A stretch of 64,000 nucleotides of DNA from Bacteroidetes bacterium GWF2_40_14 (GCA_001769195.1 MEOK01000038.1:135020-199019); one strand, 5' to 3'. Shown: positions 1 through 9,024, counted from the stretch's first letter. The notes: generated from the sequence alone by a model not told the origin. A program made the numbers and translations.

Positions 1-4
1 AGTA

Positions 5-724
5 TCATCTAATATACCATTTTCGTTGGGTTGGGAGTATGTCAGAAGAGATTCCAAATTTATAGGTTGTCATGGGGTTCAATGCGTTGAAAAGAAGTGT
101 TGTGTCTTCTTTCGAACTGATTGTTTCAAGTATGGCCCCTAGAAATGCAATGGTAGCTGGGTTGTATTTAAGCGCCAGTTTTTTTATAGTTGTTATTTGT
201 TCCGGAGTAATTGCTTTGAATAATGTCAGGAGCCTTTTACAGGCATTATCGGGCATTGTATCAGGAATCTCTTTGAAGAATCGCAAACAATCCAGGAGTT
301 GGAAAAGAGGAATATTTTCCTTTATTATTGTATTTTCCTGTTTTACAAATCTGATTCGGTATATGCCTCTTTTAATTGCCTTTTTCTCTTTTTTGGTTGC
401 GATTCGAAGCGAAGCTGGAACCTGAGTTGTCAGTCCCAAATCATTGAATACAGAATAGCCTGTTAAGTAGCCGATTGTTTTACCATTTTTATCAATCAGA
501 TCTTTAACTATCTGATAAGTGTCAGGCTGTAATTCGCCAAATTTACTAATCTGAGGTTTGTAAAACCGACCTTTTGAAAGACGGCGGATTTTTTCCTGAG
601 CGACCAGCATATTCAAAGCTTTATTGACAGCTTTTAGCCTGTTCACCTCTATGGAAAAATCGGAAGAGGTGAATACAAATCCCATTGGAAATCGGTCTAT
701 AGTATCTTTTATAATATCAGTCAT
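5..724 (-). CDS. AbiEi/DUF6088-type antitoxin-like transcriptional regulator
   Basis: Complete 239-aa protein with an ATG start at 724 and a TGA stop at 5-7. The first 60 residues look like a winged helix (a short helix, then the KALNMLVAQEKIRRLSKGRF region), followed by the GYLTGYSVFNDLGLTTQVP segment seen in DUF6088 and type IV AbiEi-like antitoxins. In such systems the antitoxin represses its own promoter, and the toxin is a nucleotidyltransferase encoded immediately downstream. Downstream here lies off the left edge of the window, so the partner cannot be seen. A TATATTTG -7 box at 745-752 lies just upstream. The assignment to the family rests on motif memory, and the antitoxin role is an inference without the toxin in view. 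Confidence 0.65.
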   Translation of the reverse strand: MTDIIKDTIDRFPMGFVFTSSDFSIEVNRLKAVNKALNMLVAQEKIRRLSKGRFYKPQISKFGELQPDTYQIVKDLIDKNGKTIGYLTGYSVFNDLGLTTQVPASLRIATKKEKKAIKRGIYRIRFVKQENTIIKENIPLFQLLDCLRFFKEIPDTMPDNACKRLLTLFKAITPEQITTIKKLALKYNPATIAFLGAILETISSKEDTTLLFNALNPMTTYKFGISSDILPTQRKWYIR

Positions 725-744
725 TTGAAAAGATATGTTCTTAG

Positions 745-752
745 CAAATATA
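745..752 (-). promoter_or_regulatory. Promoter -7 box for the AbiEi-like gene
   Basis: On the minus strand this reads TATATTTG, which matches the Bacteroidota -7 consensus TAnnTTTG. It lies 20 bases upstream of the ATG at 724. A perfect 15-bp inverted repeat (756-795) sits directly upstream. Confidence 0.6.
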
Positions 753-755
753 AAT

Positions 756-795
756 AAAATAAGCGAGTTTTTACCCGTATAAACTCGCTTATTTT
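756..795 (-). terminator. Perfect 15-bp hairpin between the Fic gene and the AbiEi-like gene
   Basis: The arms 756-770 and 781-795 are perfectly complementary with a 10-base loop. On the minus strand the stem is followed by a T-rich run, so it can terminate transcripts coming from the Fic gene. It also sits just upstream of the -7 box at 745-752, where an AbiEi-type repressor could bind an inverted repeat. Terminator is the simpler reading, and an operator role is a second possibility. Confidence 0.6.
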
Positions 796-870
796 AAAAA
801 TATTTGGTAAAACAACTTTAAGTAACTATTAGATAGGTGTTTAGTTGAAGTTAGTTAATGATGTTTAAGA

Positions 871-992
871 AATAGTTATAAATTGATGTATGCAGGATTG
901 GAGATACCTCGTGCCCGAGGAGGGAGGGGCCACGTTTGCGAAGCAAATGGGGAGGCGTATCTCCAATTCTGTATATATTATTTGAACTAACT
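871..992. repeat. 122-bp structured palindromic repeat, copy 1
   Basis: Nearly identical to 1960-2081. The outer arms 887-907 and 957-977 pair over 21 bp, with three positions that are G-U compatible on the plus-strand RNA. Inside are two small hairpins: CCTCG-TGCC-CGAGG at 907-920 and TTTGC-GAA-GCAAA at 935-947. The whole can fold as a cloverleaf-like palindrome. It has no coding capacity. Together with copy 2 it brackets the Fic gene. Confidence 0.85.
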
Positions 993-995
993 TTG

Positions 996-1871
996 TTATT
1001 CATTCTCTTCATAATAATATGAATAATCAATTCCTTTCATAAACATTTCGCGGCTGCTGATTTCATCGGTAAGGGCATTTTTTAGCAAGTTCTTAAGCTC
1101 CGTGCTGTTTGTCGAACTTTTTACCATTGCGCTCAGATAATCAGTTTTATTAATCTTACTCCAATCAACGCAACGTTTTAATCGTTTCTTGAAAATCAAA
1201 TCCAGCCAAATGCGTGTGCATCGCCCATTGCCTTCCATGAATGGGTGTGCAATGTTCATTTCTACATATTTATCGGCAATTTCGTCGAGTGTGTTTTCAG
1301 GCATTTCTTCAATTTGCTTTAATGTATTACTCAGAAACCGTGCTGCTGCGAATTGAAAGCCACCTTTTGAAATGTTTTTTTGTCTTATTTTTCCTGCAAA
1401 GTCATATAACCCACCGAAAATATAGGCATGAATTTGCTGCAAACTTTTCGTCGTTCCGATTTCTGCTTCGCTAATGAGATTGCTTTCGAAAAATGAATAA
1501 GCCTTTTTCTTACTCTGCCCGTCAATACTGTTGTCGCTGTATGTAAACCAGTCCAAAAATTTGACGGCTTTATTATTTGGAAAATGCTTGGCAAGAGAAA
1601 TAACGCCATCACTGTCAAGGGTGTCAGCCAAACGTTTTTTGCCATCAGGTGCCACGAATCTGAACCCGTGAGTAGCACTCACGAGTTCGTTTTGTTCTTT
1701 GATAAGTTTACGCTTTAGCCAACGCCAATAGTTGTTTGCTTTTGTATAATCGTCCTGTCCATAGAGCACTGCAACAACATCGACAACATTAAACCACCAT
1801 TTGTTGTTCTCTTCGTCCCATATGGCACGAACTTCACGGTCGTCGAAAAAACGGATTGAAATTTTACTCAT
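996..1871 (-). CDS. BRO-N/antirepressor-like domain fused to a Fic (AMP-transferase-type) domain
   Basis: A 291-aa protein. The N-terminal ~110 residues ([20 protein letters not shown]...VVDVVAVL) resemble the BRO-N/RhuM-like domain. The C-terminal half carries the Fic signature [14 protein letters not shown], which matches HPFx[D/E]GNGRxxR, so the catalytic His and the phosphate-binding loop are intact. Fic enzymes usually transfer AMP from ATP to a target hydroxyl and often act as toxins. No separate antitoxin gene is visible nearby. I start at the ATG at 1871 because the -7 box TATATTTG (1919-1926) lies inside the longer TTG-started reading frame. The gene is flanked by two copies of a 122-bp palindromic repeat, which suggests a mobile or exchanged cassette. 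Confidence 0.85.
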   Translation of the reverse strand: MSKISIRFFDDREVRAIWDEENNKWWFNVVDVVAVLYGQDDYTKANNYWRWLKRKLIKEQNELVSATHGFRFVAPDGKKRLADTLDSDGVISLAKHFPNNKAVKFLDWFTYSDNSIDGQSKKKAYSFFESNLISEAEIGTTKSLQQIHAYIFGGLYDFAGKIRQKNISKGGFQFAAARFLSNTLKQIEEMPENTLDEIADKYVEMNIAHPFMEGNGRCTRIWLDLIFKKRLKRCVDWSKINKTDYLSAMVKSSTNSTELKNLLKNALTDEISSREMFMKGIDYSYYYEENE

Positions 1872-1918
1872 GCCAGTTAAGAATGTTGATCTGAAATAGT
1901 TATTCAATTTATTATTAA

Positions 1919-1926
1919 CAAATATA
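1919..1926 (-). promoter_or_regulatory. Promoter -7 box for the Fic gene
   Basis: The minus strand reads TATATTTG (consensus TAnnTTTG). A start site about 7 bases downstream gives a leader of about 40 nt to the ATG at 1871. This excludes the upstream TTG start at 1961. Confidence 0.6.
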
Positions 1927-1959
1927 AGAACAATACCGGCAATTGTAAAGGGTTTTGCC

Positions 1960-2081
1960 AATAGTTATAAGACAATGTATGCAGGATTGGAGATACCTCG
2001 TGCCCGAGGAGGGAGGGGCCACGTTTGCGCAGCAAATGGGGAGGCGTATCTCCTATCCTGCATACATTATTTGTACTAACT
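1960..2081. repeat. 122-bp structured palindromic repeat, copy 2
   Basis: Second copy of the element at 871-992, in the same orientation. Outer arms 1976-1996 and 2046-2066 pair over 21 bp with a single mismatch, and the two internal hairpins are conserved. Both copies begin with AATAGTTATA and end with ACTAACT. It lies between the Fic gene and the dnaK terminator. No other copy was seen in the window. Confidence 0.85.
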
Positions 2082-2085
2082 AAAA

Positions 2086-2114
2086 CAAAAGAGAGTGACC
2101 TTACGATCACCCTC
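2086..2114 (-). terminator. Rho-independent terminator of dnaK
   Basis: An 8-bp stem (2091-2098 with 2107-2114, one G-U pair) is followed on the minus strand by TTTTGTTTT. It lies about 30 bases past the dnaK stop codon. Confidence 0.8.
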
Positions 2115-2145
2115 TTTATGAGTTATTATTTACAGAGTCAGGTAA

Positions 2146-4059
2146 TTACTTAACCTCTTCGAAGTCTACGTCGGTAACCTCTTTGTCGGACCCACCAGTG
2201 CCTGAGCCTTCTGTAGGACCGGCACCCGGATCTGTTCCTTGTGCAGGACCGCCCTGGGCTGCTTTGGCCATATCTTCAGAAGCTGCGTGCCATGCTGCAT
2301 TCATTCCCTCCATTGCCTTGTCAATGGTAGACACATCGCCCGATTTGTGAGCCTCTTTAAGAGCAGCCAGTGCGCTTTCGATTGCTCCCTTTTTGTCGGA
2401 AGGAATCTTGTCGCCATACTCCTTAAGGTTTTTCTCGCTCTGGAACACCATTGCATCGGCAGCATTTATCTTATCCACCTTCTCTCTCTCTGCCTTATCT
2501 GTAGCTTCATTGGCCTTAGCTTCATCCTTCATTTTCTTGATCTCTGCCTCACTTAATCCGCTAGATGCTTCAATTCTGATCTTCTGCTCTTTGCCTGTTC
2601 CTTTGTCTTTAGCAGAAACGTGCAGGATACCATTTGCGTCTATATCAAATGTAACTTCAATCTGAGGAACACCTCTTGGAGCAGGAACAATGCCATCGAG
2701 ATGGAACCTGCCTATTGTCTTGTTATCTTTAGCCATAGGTCTCTCTCCCTGAAGAACGTGAATCTCCACCGATGGCTGGTTGTCGCTGGCAGTACTGAAA
2801 ACCTCCGACTTACGAGTAGGAATTGTTGTGTTTGACTCTATCAGCTTTGTCATTACAGAACCGAATGTCTCAATACCAAGTGAAAGAGGAGTTACGTCAA
2901 GAAGCAGTACATCCTTTACATCGCCGGCAAGAACACCACCCTGGATGGCAGCACCAACTGCTACTACCTCATCGGGATTAACCCCCTTGCTTGGAGCTTT
3001 TCCGAAGAACTTCTCGACAATCTGCTGGATTGCAGGAATACGTGTAGAGCCTCCTACAAGAAGAATCTCGTCAATATCACTTGCCTTGTAGTTAGCATCG
3101 CTCAGAGCTTTGCGGCAAGGTTCAACTGTTCTCTGTATTAAAGAGTCGCAAAGTTGTTCGAACTTGGCACGTGTAAGAGTTTTAACAAGGTGTTTTGGAA
3201 CGCCATCAACAGGCATTATGTAGGGCAGATTGATTTCTGTAGAGGTCTGGCTTGAAAGCTCAATTTTTGCTTTCTCGCCGGCTTCTTTAAGTCTTTGAAG
3301 TGCCATAGGGTCCTTTCTTAAGTCAAGACCACTGTTTTCACTCATGAACTCCTCAGCCAGCCAGTCAATAATCTTCTGGTCAAAGTCGTCACCGCCAAGG
3401 TGAGTGTCGCCGTTTGTAGATTTCACTTCAAAAACGCCCTCTCCAAGTTCCATGATTGAGATATCAAATGTGCCACCTCCAAGGTCAAACACAGCAACTT
3501 TCATCTCTCTGTGTTGTTTGTCAAGACCATAAGCCAACGCTGCAGCAGTAGGCTCATTTATGATCCTCATTACCTTAAGACCAGCAATTTCTCCGGCCTC
3601 TTTGGTTGCCTGCCTCTGTGAGTCACTAAAATATGCAGGTACTGTAATAACTGCCTCTGTAACCTCTTGTCCAAGATAGTCCTCAGCTGTCTTCTTCATT
3701 TTCTGAAGAATCATTGCCGAAATCTCCTGTGGAGTATATTGACGACCGTCAATATTCACCCTTGATGTATTGTTGTCCCCTTTTTCTACTTTGTAAGGTA
3801 CACGATGAACCTCCATTTGAACGCGGTCATAGGATTCTCCCATGAATCTCTTGATAGAGAAGATGGTCCTTGTTGGATTTGTGATTGCCTGTCTCTTTGC
3901 AGGGTCTCCGATTTTTCTCTCTCCGTTGTCTGCAAATGCAACAACGGAAGGGGTTGTTCTCTTGCCTTCGCTGTTAATAATGACAGTAGGTTCGTTTCCC
4001 TCCATCACTGCTACGCAAGAGTTTGTGGTTCCAAGGTCAATTCCGATAATTTTTCCCAT
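2146..4059 (-). CDS. dnaK: Chaperone DnaK (Hsp70)
   Basis: 637 aa, full length for bacterial DnaK. The nucleotide-binding domain starts with [16 protein letters not shown] and contains the phosphate-2 loop [14 protein letters not shown] and the adenosine loop [10 protein letters not shown]. The linker [16 protein letters not shown] leads to the substrate-binding domain, and the protein ends with a Gly-rich tail and the [11 protein letters not shown] motif needed for co-chaperone contact. It works with DnaJ and GrpE, which are encoded together 24 kb away at 27978-29727. The gene stands alone, diverges from panB and has its own terminator. An element TTGTC-N10-TTTGGCA at 4118-4139 recurs upstream of grpE. 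Confidence 0.98.
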   Translation of the reverse strand: MGKIIGIDLGTTNSCVAVMEGNEPTVIINSEGKRTTPSVVAFADNGERKIGDPAKRQAITNPTRTIFSIKRFMGESYDRVQMEVHRVPYKVEKGDNNTSRVNIDGRQYTPQEISAMILQKMKKTAEDYLGQEVTEAVITVPAYFSDSQRQATKEAGEIAGLKVMRIINEPTAAALAYGLDKQHREMKVAVFDLGGGTFDISIMELGEGVFEVKSTNGDTHLGGDDFDQKIIDWLAEEFMSENSGLDLRKDPMALQRLKEAGEKAKIELSSQTSTEINLPYIMPVDGVPKHLVKTLTRAKFEQLCDSLIQRTVEPCRKALSDANYKASDIDEILLVGGSTRIPAIQQIVEKFFGKAPSKGVNPDEVVAVGAAIQGGVLAGDVKDVLLLDVTPLSLGIETFGSVMTKLIESNTTIPTRKSEVFSTASDNQPSVEIHVLQGERPMAKDNKTIGRFHLDGIVPAPRGVPQIEVTFDIDANGILHVSAKDKGTGKEQKIRIEASSGLSEAEIKKMKDEAKANEATDKAEREKVDKINAADAMVFQSEKNLKEYGDKIPSDKKGAIESALAALKEAHKSGDVSTIDKAMEGMNAAWHAASEDMAKAAQGGPAQGTDPGAGPTEGSGTGGSDKEVTDVDFEEVK

Positions 4060-4117
4060 AATATTGATAGAATTTTAATTGTTTTCTTTGCTTTGCCCAT
4101 GATAGCATCTAACATTG

Positions 4118-4139
4118 TGCCAAATGGAAAAACTGACAA
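4118..4139 (-). promoter_or_regulatory. Shared heat-shock-type element upstream of dnaK
   Basis: The minus strand reads TTGTC, ten bases, then TTTGGCA, ending 58 bases before the dnaK ATG. A matching arrangement (TTGTC-N11-TTTGGCA) lies 54 bases before grpE at 27901-27923. The TTTGGCAC half resembles the -24 half of a sigma-54 promoter, but the -12 half is poor here. The function is inferred from co-occurrence. Confidence 0.5.
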
Positions 4140-4149
4140 GGTGGCAGAG

Positions 4150-4178
4150 TTGTCGTCTTAATTATTTACTTAGCTTTG
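4150..4178 (+). promoter_or_regulatory. Promoter of panB
   Basis: TTG at 4150-4152, 18 bases, then TAGCTTTG at 4171-4178, fitting the Bacteroidota TTG-N19-TAnnTTTG layout. The panB ATG is at 4215. Confidence 0.65.
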
Positions 4179-4214
4179 TGACTCGAAAAATCATGATTAT
4201 TTAATTTAAAGGAT

Positions 4215-5030
4215 ATGTCTGTAGAGGGAAAAAAGCGCATCATTACAACGCAAAGACTGCTTGAGATGAAGCAAAGAGGCGAGAAAATCGCAATGTTGAC
4301 CGCATATGATTATACATCAGCCAAGATTATTGACGAAGCCGGGATAGATATCATACTGGTTGGCGATTCTGCTGCAAACGTAATGGCAGGGCATGAAACC
4401 ACTCTTCCTATTACTTTGGATCAGATGATTTACCATGCCCAAAGTGTTGTTAAGGCGGTAAAGAATCCCATGGTTGTTGTAGATATGCCATTCGGTGCCT
4501 ATCAGGGAAATTCCAAACAGGCTGTTTTCAGCGCAATCCGCATTATGAAGGAGTCCGAGGCAGATGCTGTAAAGGTTGAAGGGGGTTCGGAAATTCTTGA
4601 ATCGGTAAGCAGAATACTGTCGACAGGTATTCCGGTTATGGGACATCTTGGTCTTACTCCTCAATCAATTCATAAGTTCGGGACATACAGTGTCAGGGCA
4701 AAGGAAGAGGCCGAAGCTAATAAGCTGATTGAAGACGCACTGGCATTGGAAGATGCAGGCTGTTTTGCATTAGTTCTGGAAAAAATTCCGGCAACATTGG
4801 GAACCAAAGTGGCAGAAGCTTTGAAAATTCCGGTGATAGGTATTGGTGCAGGGAACGGTGTGGATGGTCAGGTTCTTGTGATGCATGACATGCTGGGACT
4901 TACACAAGAGTTCTCACCCAGGTTCCTGAGGCGTTACCATAACCTCCACGATGAGATGCTGAAAGCTGTTAAAAACTATATAAGTGATATCAGGAGCAGG
5001 GAGTTTCCAAATGATCAGGAACAATACTAA
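4215..5030 (+). CDS. panB: 3-methyl-2-oxobutanoate hydroxymethyltransferase
   Basis: 271 aa, the usual PanB length. It makes ketopantoate from 2-oxoisovalerate and 5,10-methylenetetrahydrofolate, the first committed step of pantothenate and CoA synthesis. Family signatures are present: [17 protein letters not shown] near the N-terminus, the metal/substrate segment [20 protein letters not shown], and the catalytic-Glu segment [11 protein letters not shown]. The ATG at 4215 is preceded by AAAGGA, one of the few Shine-Dalgarno-like sites here. The next gene begins directly after the stop, so the two are probably co-transcribed. Nothing unusual. Confidence 0.97.
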   Translation: MSVEGKKRIITTQRLLEMKQRGEKIAMLTAYDYTSAKIIDEAGIDIILVGDSAANVMAGHETTLPITLDQMIYHAQSVVKAVKNPMVVVDMPFGAYQGNSKQAVFSAIRIMKESEADAVKVEGGSEILESVSRILSTGIPVMGHLGLTPQSIHKFGTYSVRAKEEAEANKLIEDALALEDAGCFALVLEKIPATLGTKVAEALKIPVIGIGAGNGVDGQVLVMHDMLGLTQEFSPRFLRRYHNLHDEMLKAVKNYISDIRSREFPNDQEQY

Positions 5031-5031
5031 T

Positions 5032-5715
5032 ATGAATATTCTCTATGAGGACAATCATCTGATTGTCGTAAACAAAAGGTCTGGAGAGATTGTCCAGGGC
5101 GATAAAACAGGAGACAAGCCTCTGAGTGAAATCATTTCAAGATTTATTGCCGACCGCGACAATAAGCCTGGGGCAGCATTCATTGGTGTTCCTCATCGTC
5201 TTGACAGACCGGTTACCGGCATTGCTGTCTTTGCAAAGACATCAAAATCTTTGGAAAGGCTTAATGAGATGTTCAGGAACAGTGAGATAGAAAAAAAATA
5301 CTGGGCAATAGTAGCCAACAAACCCGAAAATCCCGTTGGAGAACTCAAACATTATCTTGTCAGGAACGAGAAGCAAAACAAGTCATATGCAAGCCTTCTG
5401 CCTAAGAAGGATGCAAAGGAGGCAAGGTTGCTATATAAAGTTCTGGCAAGCAGCGACCGCTATCATCTTATTGAGGTTGAGCTCCTCACCGGAAGGCACC
5501 ATCAGATAAGGTGCCAGCTTGCAGAGATTGGCTGTCCTATAAAGGGTGACCTTAAGTATGGTGCACCAAGGTCCAATCCCAACGGAAGCATCTCACTGCA
5601 TGCAAGGAGTATAAAGTTTATCCATCCTGTAAAGAAGAGTGAAGTTATTATATTGGCACCTCCTCCTGAAGATTCTCTTTGGAATGCTTTTATGAAGATT
5701 GTCAAAGTTCAGTAA
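5032..5715 (+). CDS. RluA-family pseudouridine synthase
   Basis: 227 aa. It converts specific uridines in rRNA or tRNA to pseudouridine. The catalytic motif HRLDRPVTGIAVFAKT carries the essential Asp, and the C-terminal motif RHHQIRCQLAEIGCPIKGD is typical of the family. There is no N-terminal S4 domain, so it is a short RluA/TruC-type enzyme, and the exact target cannot be read from sequence. I chose the ATG at 5032, directly after panB, because the conserved fold starts at NILYEDNHLIVVNK. An ATG at 5011, with a GGGAG upstream, is an alternative that would overlap panB. The 3' end overlaps the convergent photolyase gene by 14 bp. Confidence 0.92.
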   Translation: MNILYEDNHLIVVNKRSGEIVQGDKTGDKPLSEIISRFIADRDNKPGAAFIGVPHRLDRPVTGIAVFAKTSKSLERLNEMFRNSEIEKKYWAIVANKPENPVGELKHYLVRNEKQNKSYASLLPKKDAKEARLLYKVLASSDRYHLIEVELLTGRHHQIRCQLAEIGCPIKGDLKYGAPRSNPNGSISLHARSIKFIHPVKKSEVIILAPPPEDSLWNAFMKIVKVQ

Positions 5716-7105
5716 TACCGGCTTTGTATACAGCCATTGCACGCAATCGTGCAGTTGTGTGATCTACAATGGGTCTTGGATATTCCGATGGATTGTCGAA
5801 TTCCGGAACCCATTTTCTAATATAAATATTATCAGGATCAAATTTCTTTGTCTGTAATTCGGGGTTGAATATTCTGAAATATGGAGCAGCATCACATCCG
5901 CAGCCAGCTGCCCATTGCCAGTTTCCATTGTTTGCAGAGAGATCGTAGTCAAGAAGTTTTGCGGCAAAATAACTCTCCCCGATTTGCCAGTTGATAAGCA
6001 GATGTTTGGCAAGGAAACTTGCAGTAATCATTCTCACCCTGTTATGCATGAATCCTGTCTGGTTAAGTTCCCGCATTCCTGCATCAACAATTGGATAACC
6101 TGTCTCTCCCTTGCACCATTTTTCCAGTTCCCTCTCGTCATTCCTCCATGAAATATAACTGTACCTCCTTTTAAATGGACCATCTGCCGCATATGGAAAA
6201 TGATATATGACTGACTTGAAAAACTCACGCCATATCAACTCTCCAAGCCAGGTGTTGTTTAGCTCAATTGCTGAGCGGACAAGACCGCGAATGCTGATTG
6301 TGCCGAATCTTATATGTACACTTAGACGTGTAGTTCCGTTCTCATTAGCGGGATCGTTCCTGGTATTGTGGTAGCCTGCAATTATTGAATTTATAATGCA
6401 CGGTTTTGTGAAAATATTTCCAGATGGGATAAACCCTATTTCATCGAGGGCTGGCAAGTTTTTGAATAGTTTAAGAGAACCATATTCAAAGCGGTTCAGT
6501 TCTGACAATTGTTGCATGTCAGATGACATTACAAAGTTATCTGTCTGCTCTTCGGATGGCCAATATTTCAGATGGGTTACAGGCTCATTATTTAGTTTAT
6601 TGAGCCATTGTCTTGAATATGGTGTGTATACTGTATATGGTTGTCCATCAGGTTTAAGAATATCGTCTTTTGAGAAAATAACCTGATCTTTAAAGCATTG
6701 AAAAGTTATTCCTCTGTTTTTGAGCAGCAAGGCAATTTTCACGTCTCTCTCTACAGCATATGGTTCATAATCATCGTTGCAGAAAACTGAGGAGACATCG
6801 AATTCAGAAGATATGAATTCAAACGCAGCTTCCGGGGCATCATAAATATACAGAATTGAGCCCTCTCCGGAACAAAATCCTTTTAACTGGGAGATTTCCA
6901 TTTCCAGTCGTAAAAGGGCCTGATGTATGAAATCTACCCTTCTGTCGCGTCTGTCCGGGAGTTGATTGAGGATTGTTGTGTCGAATATGAAAAGAGACAA
7001 TACCCTTAACCCGGATCTTAGTGCCTCATACAAACCTCGGTTGTCTTCCAGCCTGAGATCGTTTCGAAACCAGAATATGTTGATTTTTTCCTTTAGCATA
7101 ATCAT
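5702..7105 (-). CDS. phr: Deoxyribodipyrimidine photolyase / cryptochrome family protein
   Basis: 467 aa. It uses blue light to split pyrimidine dimers. The N-terminal antenna domain begins INIFWFRNDLRLEDN. The C-terminal FAD domain has GYPIVDAGMRELNQTGFMHN and LDYDLSANNGNWQWAAGCGC, both hallmark photolyase segments; the asparagine of DYDLSANNGNWQW is the usual flavin N5 neighbour. The start codon overlaps the nadD stop as ATGA, so translation is probably coupled. It is the last gene of the creatininase-gmk-nadD-phr group. Photolyase activity is likely, but a cryptochrome role cannot be excluded. Confidence 0.93.
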   Translation of the reverse strand: MIMLKEKINIFWFRNDLRLEDNRGLYEALRSGLRVLSLFIFDTTILNQLPDRRDRRVDFIHQALLRLEMEISQLKGFCSGEGSILYIYDAPEAAFEFISSEFDVSSVFCNDDYEPYAVERDVKIALLLKNRGITFQCFKDQVIFSKDDILKPDGQPYTVYTPYSRQWLNKLNNEPVTHLKYWPSEEQTDNFVMSSDMQQLSELNRFEYGSLKLFKNLPALDEIGFIPSGNIFTKPCIINSIIAGYHNTRNDPANENGTTRLSVHIRFGTISIRGLVRSAIELNNTWLGELIWREFFKSVIYHFPYAADGPFKRRYSYISWRNDERELEKWCKGETGYPIVDAGMRELNQTGFMHNRVRMITASFLAKHLLINWQIGESYFAAKLLDYDLSANNGNWQWAAGCGCDAAPYFRIFNPELQTKKFDPDNIYIRKWVPEFDNPSEYPRPIVDHTTARLRAMAVYKAGITEL

Positions 7106-7635
7106 GCCTTAAGATAGGAGAGGTCCTTGCCATCTGCCTCTCCCTCCCGTATCTGAGTTGAAGAGACATCTATCTCAGGAGCATCAATAAGCCTGGCACC
7201 ATACCTCTTGCACAGCTCTTCACCATCGAACCCGCTGCGGGGATATACCCATACCTGATACTCTTTAAGAAGATTTTCCCAGTGTTTCCATTGTTCGATA
7301 ATTGCAAGATTGTCTGCGCCGATTATAAGAATAAATTCATTATGAGGTTCCAGAGAACTTAATTTCCTTAATGTGGAGATAGTGTATAAGGGGACAGGCA
7401 AAGAAAATTCAATGTCCGATACAACTACCTTATTTCCAAGATGCCGTGCGGAACACCTTACATGTTCCAGCCTGTCGGCACTGTTGTTAACCTGTGCTTT
7501 ATCCTTTAAGGGATTCTGAGGGCTCACAACCAGTCTTAGCTGATCTATCTCACCATTGTCCAGAAGGTATTTACATATGGCTATGTGGCCTATATGCAGA
7601 GGGTTGAATGATCCAAAAAAGAGAGCAACACGCAT
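7102..7635 (-). CDS. nadD: Nicotinate-nucleotide adenylyltransferase
   Basis: 177 aa. It adenylates nicotinic acid mononucleotide in NAD synthesis. The N-terminal GSFNPLHIGHIAICK contains the nucleotidyltransferase (H/T)xGH motif, and the C-terminal SSTQIR is the ISSTxIR-type ATP-binding motif. LIIGADNL is a further family marker. It lies 15 bases downstream of gmk and overlaps the photolyase start by 4 bp. Confidence 0.95.
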   Translation of the reverse strand: MRVALFFGSFNPLHIGHIAICKYLLDNGEIDQLRLVVSPQNPLKDKAQVNNSADRLEHVRCSARHLGNKVVVSDIEFSLPVPLYTISTLRKLSSLEPHNEFILIIGADNLAIIEQWKHWENLLKEYQVWVYPRSGFDGEELCKRYGARLIDAPEIDVSSTQIREGEADGKDLSYLKA

Positions 7636-7650
7636 TTATTTAATTTTAGA

Positions 7651-8223
7651 CTATGGTTTTTCCGAGTAAAAATTTTCTACAAGCTTTTCTGCCTCTTTCA
7701 GGCAAATGTCGAGGTTCTCATTTACCAGAACCCTGTCGAAATATTTGGCAAATGTTAACTCCTCATTTGCTTTTGCCACTCTTTTGTCAATAGTGTCGGC
7801 AGAATCTGTGCCTCTTGCCAGCAATCTTTCCCTGAGAATATTAATGGACGGGGGCTGTACAAAAACAGCAAGCGCACTGTGGCCGTACAACTTTTTCAGG
7901 TTTACCCCACCTTTTACATCAATGTCAAAGACAACGATCTTACCTGCCAACCATATCCGTTCAACTTCGCTCTTTAGTGTGCCATAGAATGAACCTGAGT
8001 ATACCTCTTCATACTCGACAAAATTGCCAGCTTCTATCCTTTTAACGAAATCTGTTTTGTCAAGAAAAAAATAGTCATGGCCATTCACCTCTTCTCCTCT
8101 GGGCAAACGCGATGTTGCAGAGACAGAAAACTCCAAAAATGGATATTTGTCAAGCAGATGGCGCACTATCGTTGTTTTTCCGGCCCCGGATGGAGCGGAG
8201 AATATCAGAACCTTGTTATTCAT
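7651..8223 (-). CDS. gmk: Guanylate kinase
   Basis: 190 aa. It phosphorylates GMP to GDP using ATP. The P-loop SAPSGAGKTT lies at the N-terminus, followed by the GMP-binding segment SATSRLPRGEEVNGHDYFF. Starting at the ATG at 8223 gives the normal family length; a longer frame upstream adds 12 unconserved residues. The start overlaps the last 8 bases of the creatininase-family gene. Confidence 0.96.
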   Translation of the reverse strand: MNNKVLIFSAPSGAGKTTIVRHLLDKYPFLEFSVSATSRLPRGEEVNGHDYFFLDKTDFVKRIEAGNFVEYEEVYSGSFYGTLKSEVERIWLAGKIVVFDIDVKGGVNLKKLYGHSALAVFVQPPSINILRERLLARGTDSADTIDKRVAKANEELTFAKYFDRVLVNENLDICLKEAEKLVENFYSEKP

Positions 8224-8980
8224 ATTGATCACGTTCGCTTTTAACTTTAGACAAATCATTTAAAAACCGGGCAATTTTTTCAGTACAGCATTTTAAGAAT
8301 CTTTCACCTTTTTCAGGAGTTGCACCTATAGGATTCCCAACACCGGTATCATCTGAAATATATATCCACCTTCTTGGAGTCCACGCCCATTTTTCCTTGA
8401 ACCCATCAATCGCAAATTTCCGCTCTTTGCCATCACCTGCCTCCTCAAGAGGAAGTACTAGATCAGGGGCAACATACTGCATACATGATGTCTCAAGCTC
8501 TCCTGCATGGTCGCCCGCCTCCTTGAAGAACCCATCAGGTTTACATGCTGTCCACCAATTTATTGCGCTCATGAGAATATGCGGATATTCAAGAGAGAGT
8601 TCCCTGATTATGGGAACGAATGCGTTACCACCGTGAGCATTAAGTATGACTAACTTTTTTATGCCATGCTTGTCCAGGACCTCAAGAATATCTCTTACAA
8701 TAGCTATTTGAGTGGACGGTCTCATGTTCATACAGAGCTTCACCTCCATCTGTCCGGTATTAACACCATATGCAATCGACGGCAGAACAATACAGCCTGC
8801 ACCATTCCTATTTGCAATTTCCGCAGCATCAGCCGCAACTTTCTCTGCTAAAATGGTATCAGTTCCGTAGGGAAGATGATAGTTATGTGCCTCTGTGGCT
8901 CCCCATGGTAAAATTGCTATGTTAAATGACTCATCTTTAACTGTTTTCCAGTTAGATTCCTGTAATACATGAGGTTTCAT
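8216..8980 (-). CDS. Creatininase-family metal-dependent amidohydrolase
   Basis: 254 aa, with the ATG at 8980 (the longer frame starts at TTG). Metal-binding motifs of the creatininase fold are visible: LPWGATEAHNYHLPYGTDT (Glu and Asp ligands), LNAHGGN, and DHAGELETS. The family includes creatininase, the formamidopyrimidine deformylase ArfB and mycofactocin protein MftE. The exact substrate here is unknown. It leads a tight group with gmk, nadD and phr, which would fit a nucleotide-related role, but this is only context. Metal ligands look complete. Confidence 0.85.
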   Translation of the reverse strand: MKPHVLQESNWKTVKDESFNIAILPWGATEAHNYHLPYGTDTILAEKVAADAAEIANRNGAGCIVLPSIAYGVNTGQMEVKLCMNMRPSTQIAIVRDILEVLDKHGIKKLVILNAHGGNAFVPIIRELSLEYPHILMSAINWWTACKPDGFFKEAGDHAGELETSCMQYVAPDLVLPLEEAGDGKERKFAIDGFKEKWAWTPRRWIYISDDTGVGNPIGATPEKGERFLKCCTEKIARFLNDLSKVKSERDQYE

Positions 8981-9016
8981 AATTTTCAATTTATAAGCAA
9001 AGTTAGATTTTTATGT

Positions 9017-9024
9017 TAACTTTG
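9017..9024 (+). promoter_or_regulatory. Promoter -7 box of fba
   Basis: TAACTTTG, an exact match to TAnnTTTG, 34 bases upstream of the fba ATG at 9059. No clear -33 TTG is seen. Confidence 0.6.

Noticed and set aside
72-425. Plus-strand frame of 117 codons opposite the AbiEi-like gene.
   Set aside because: It is antisense to a better-supported gene and has no family resemblance or promoter of its own.
4098-4124. Sigma-54 promoter for dnaK (TGGCAC at -24).
   Set aside because: The -12 half reads TAGA where TTGC is expected and the GG-to-GC spacing fails, so I report only the shared element.
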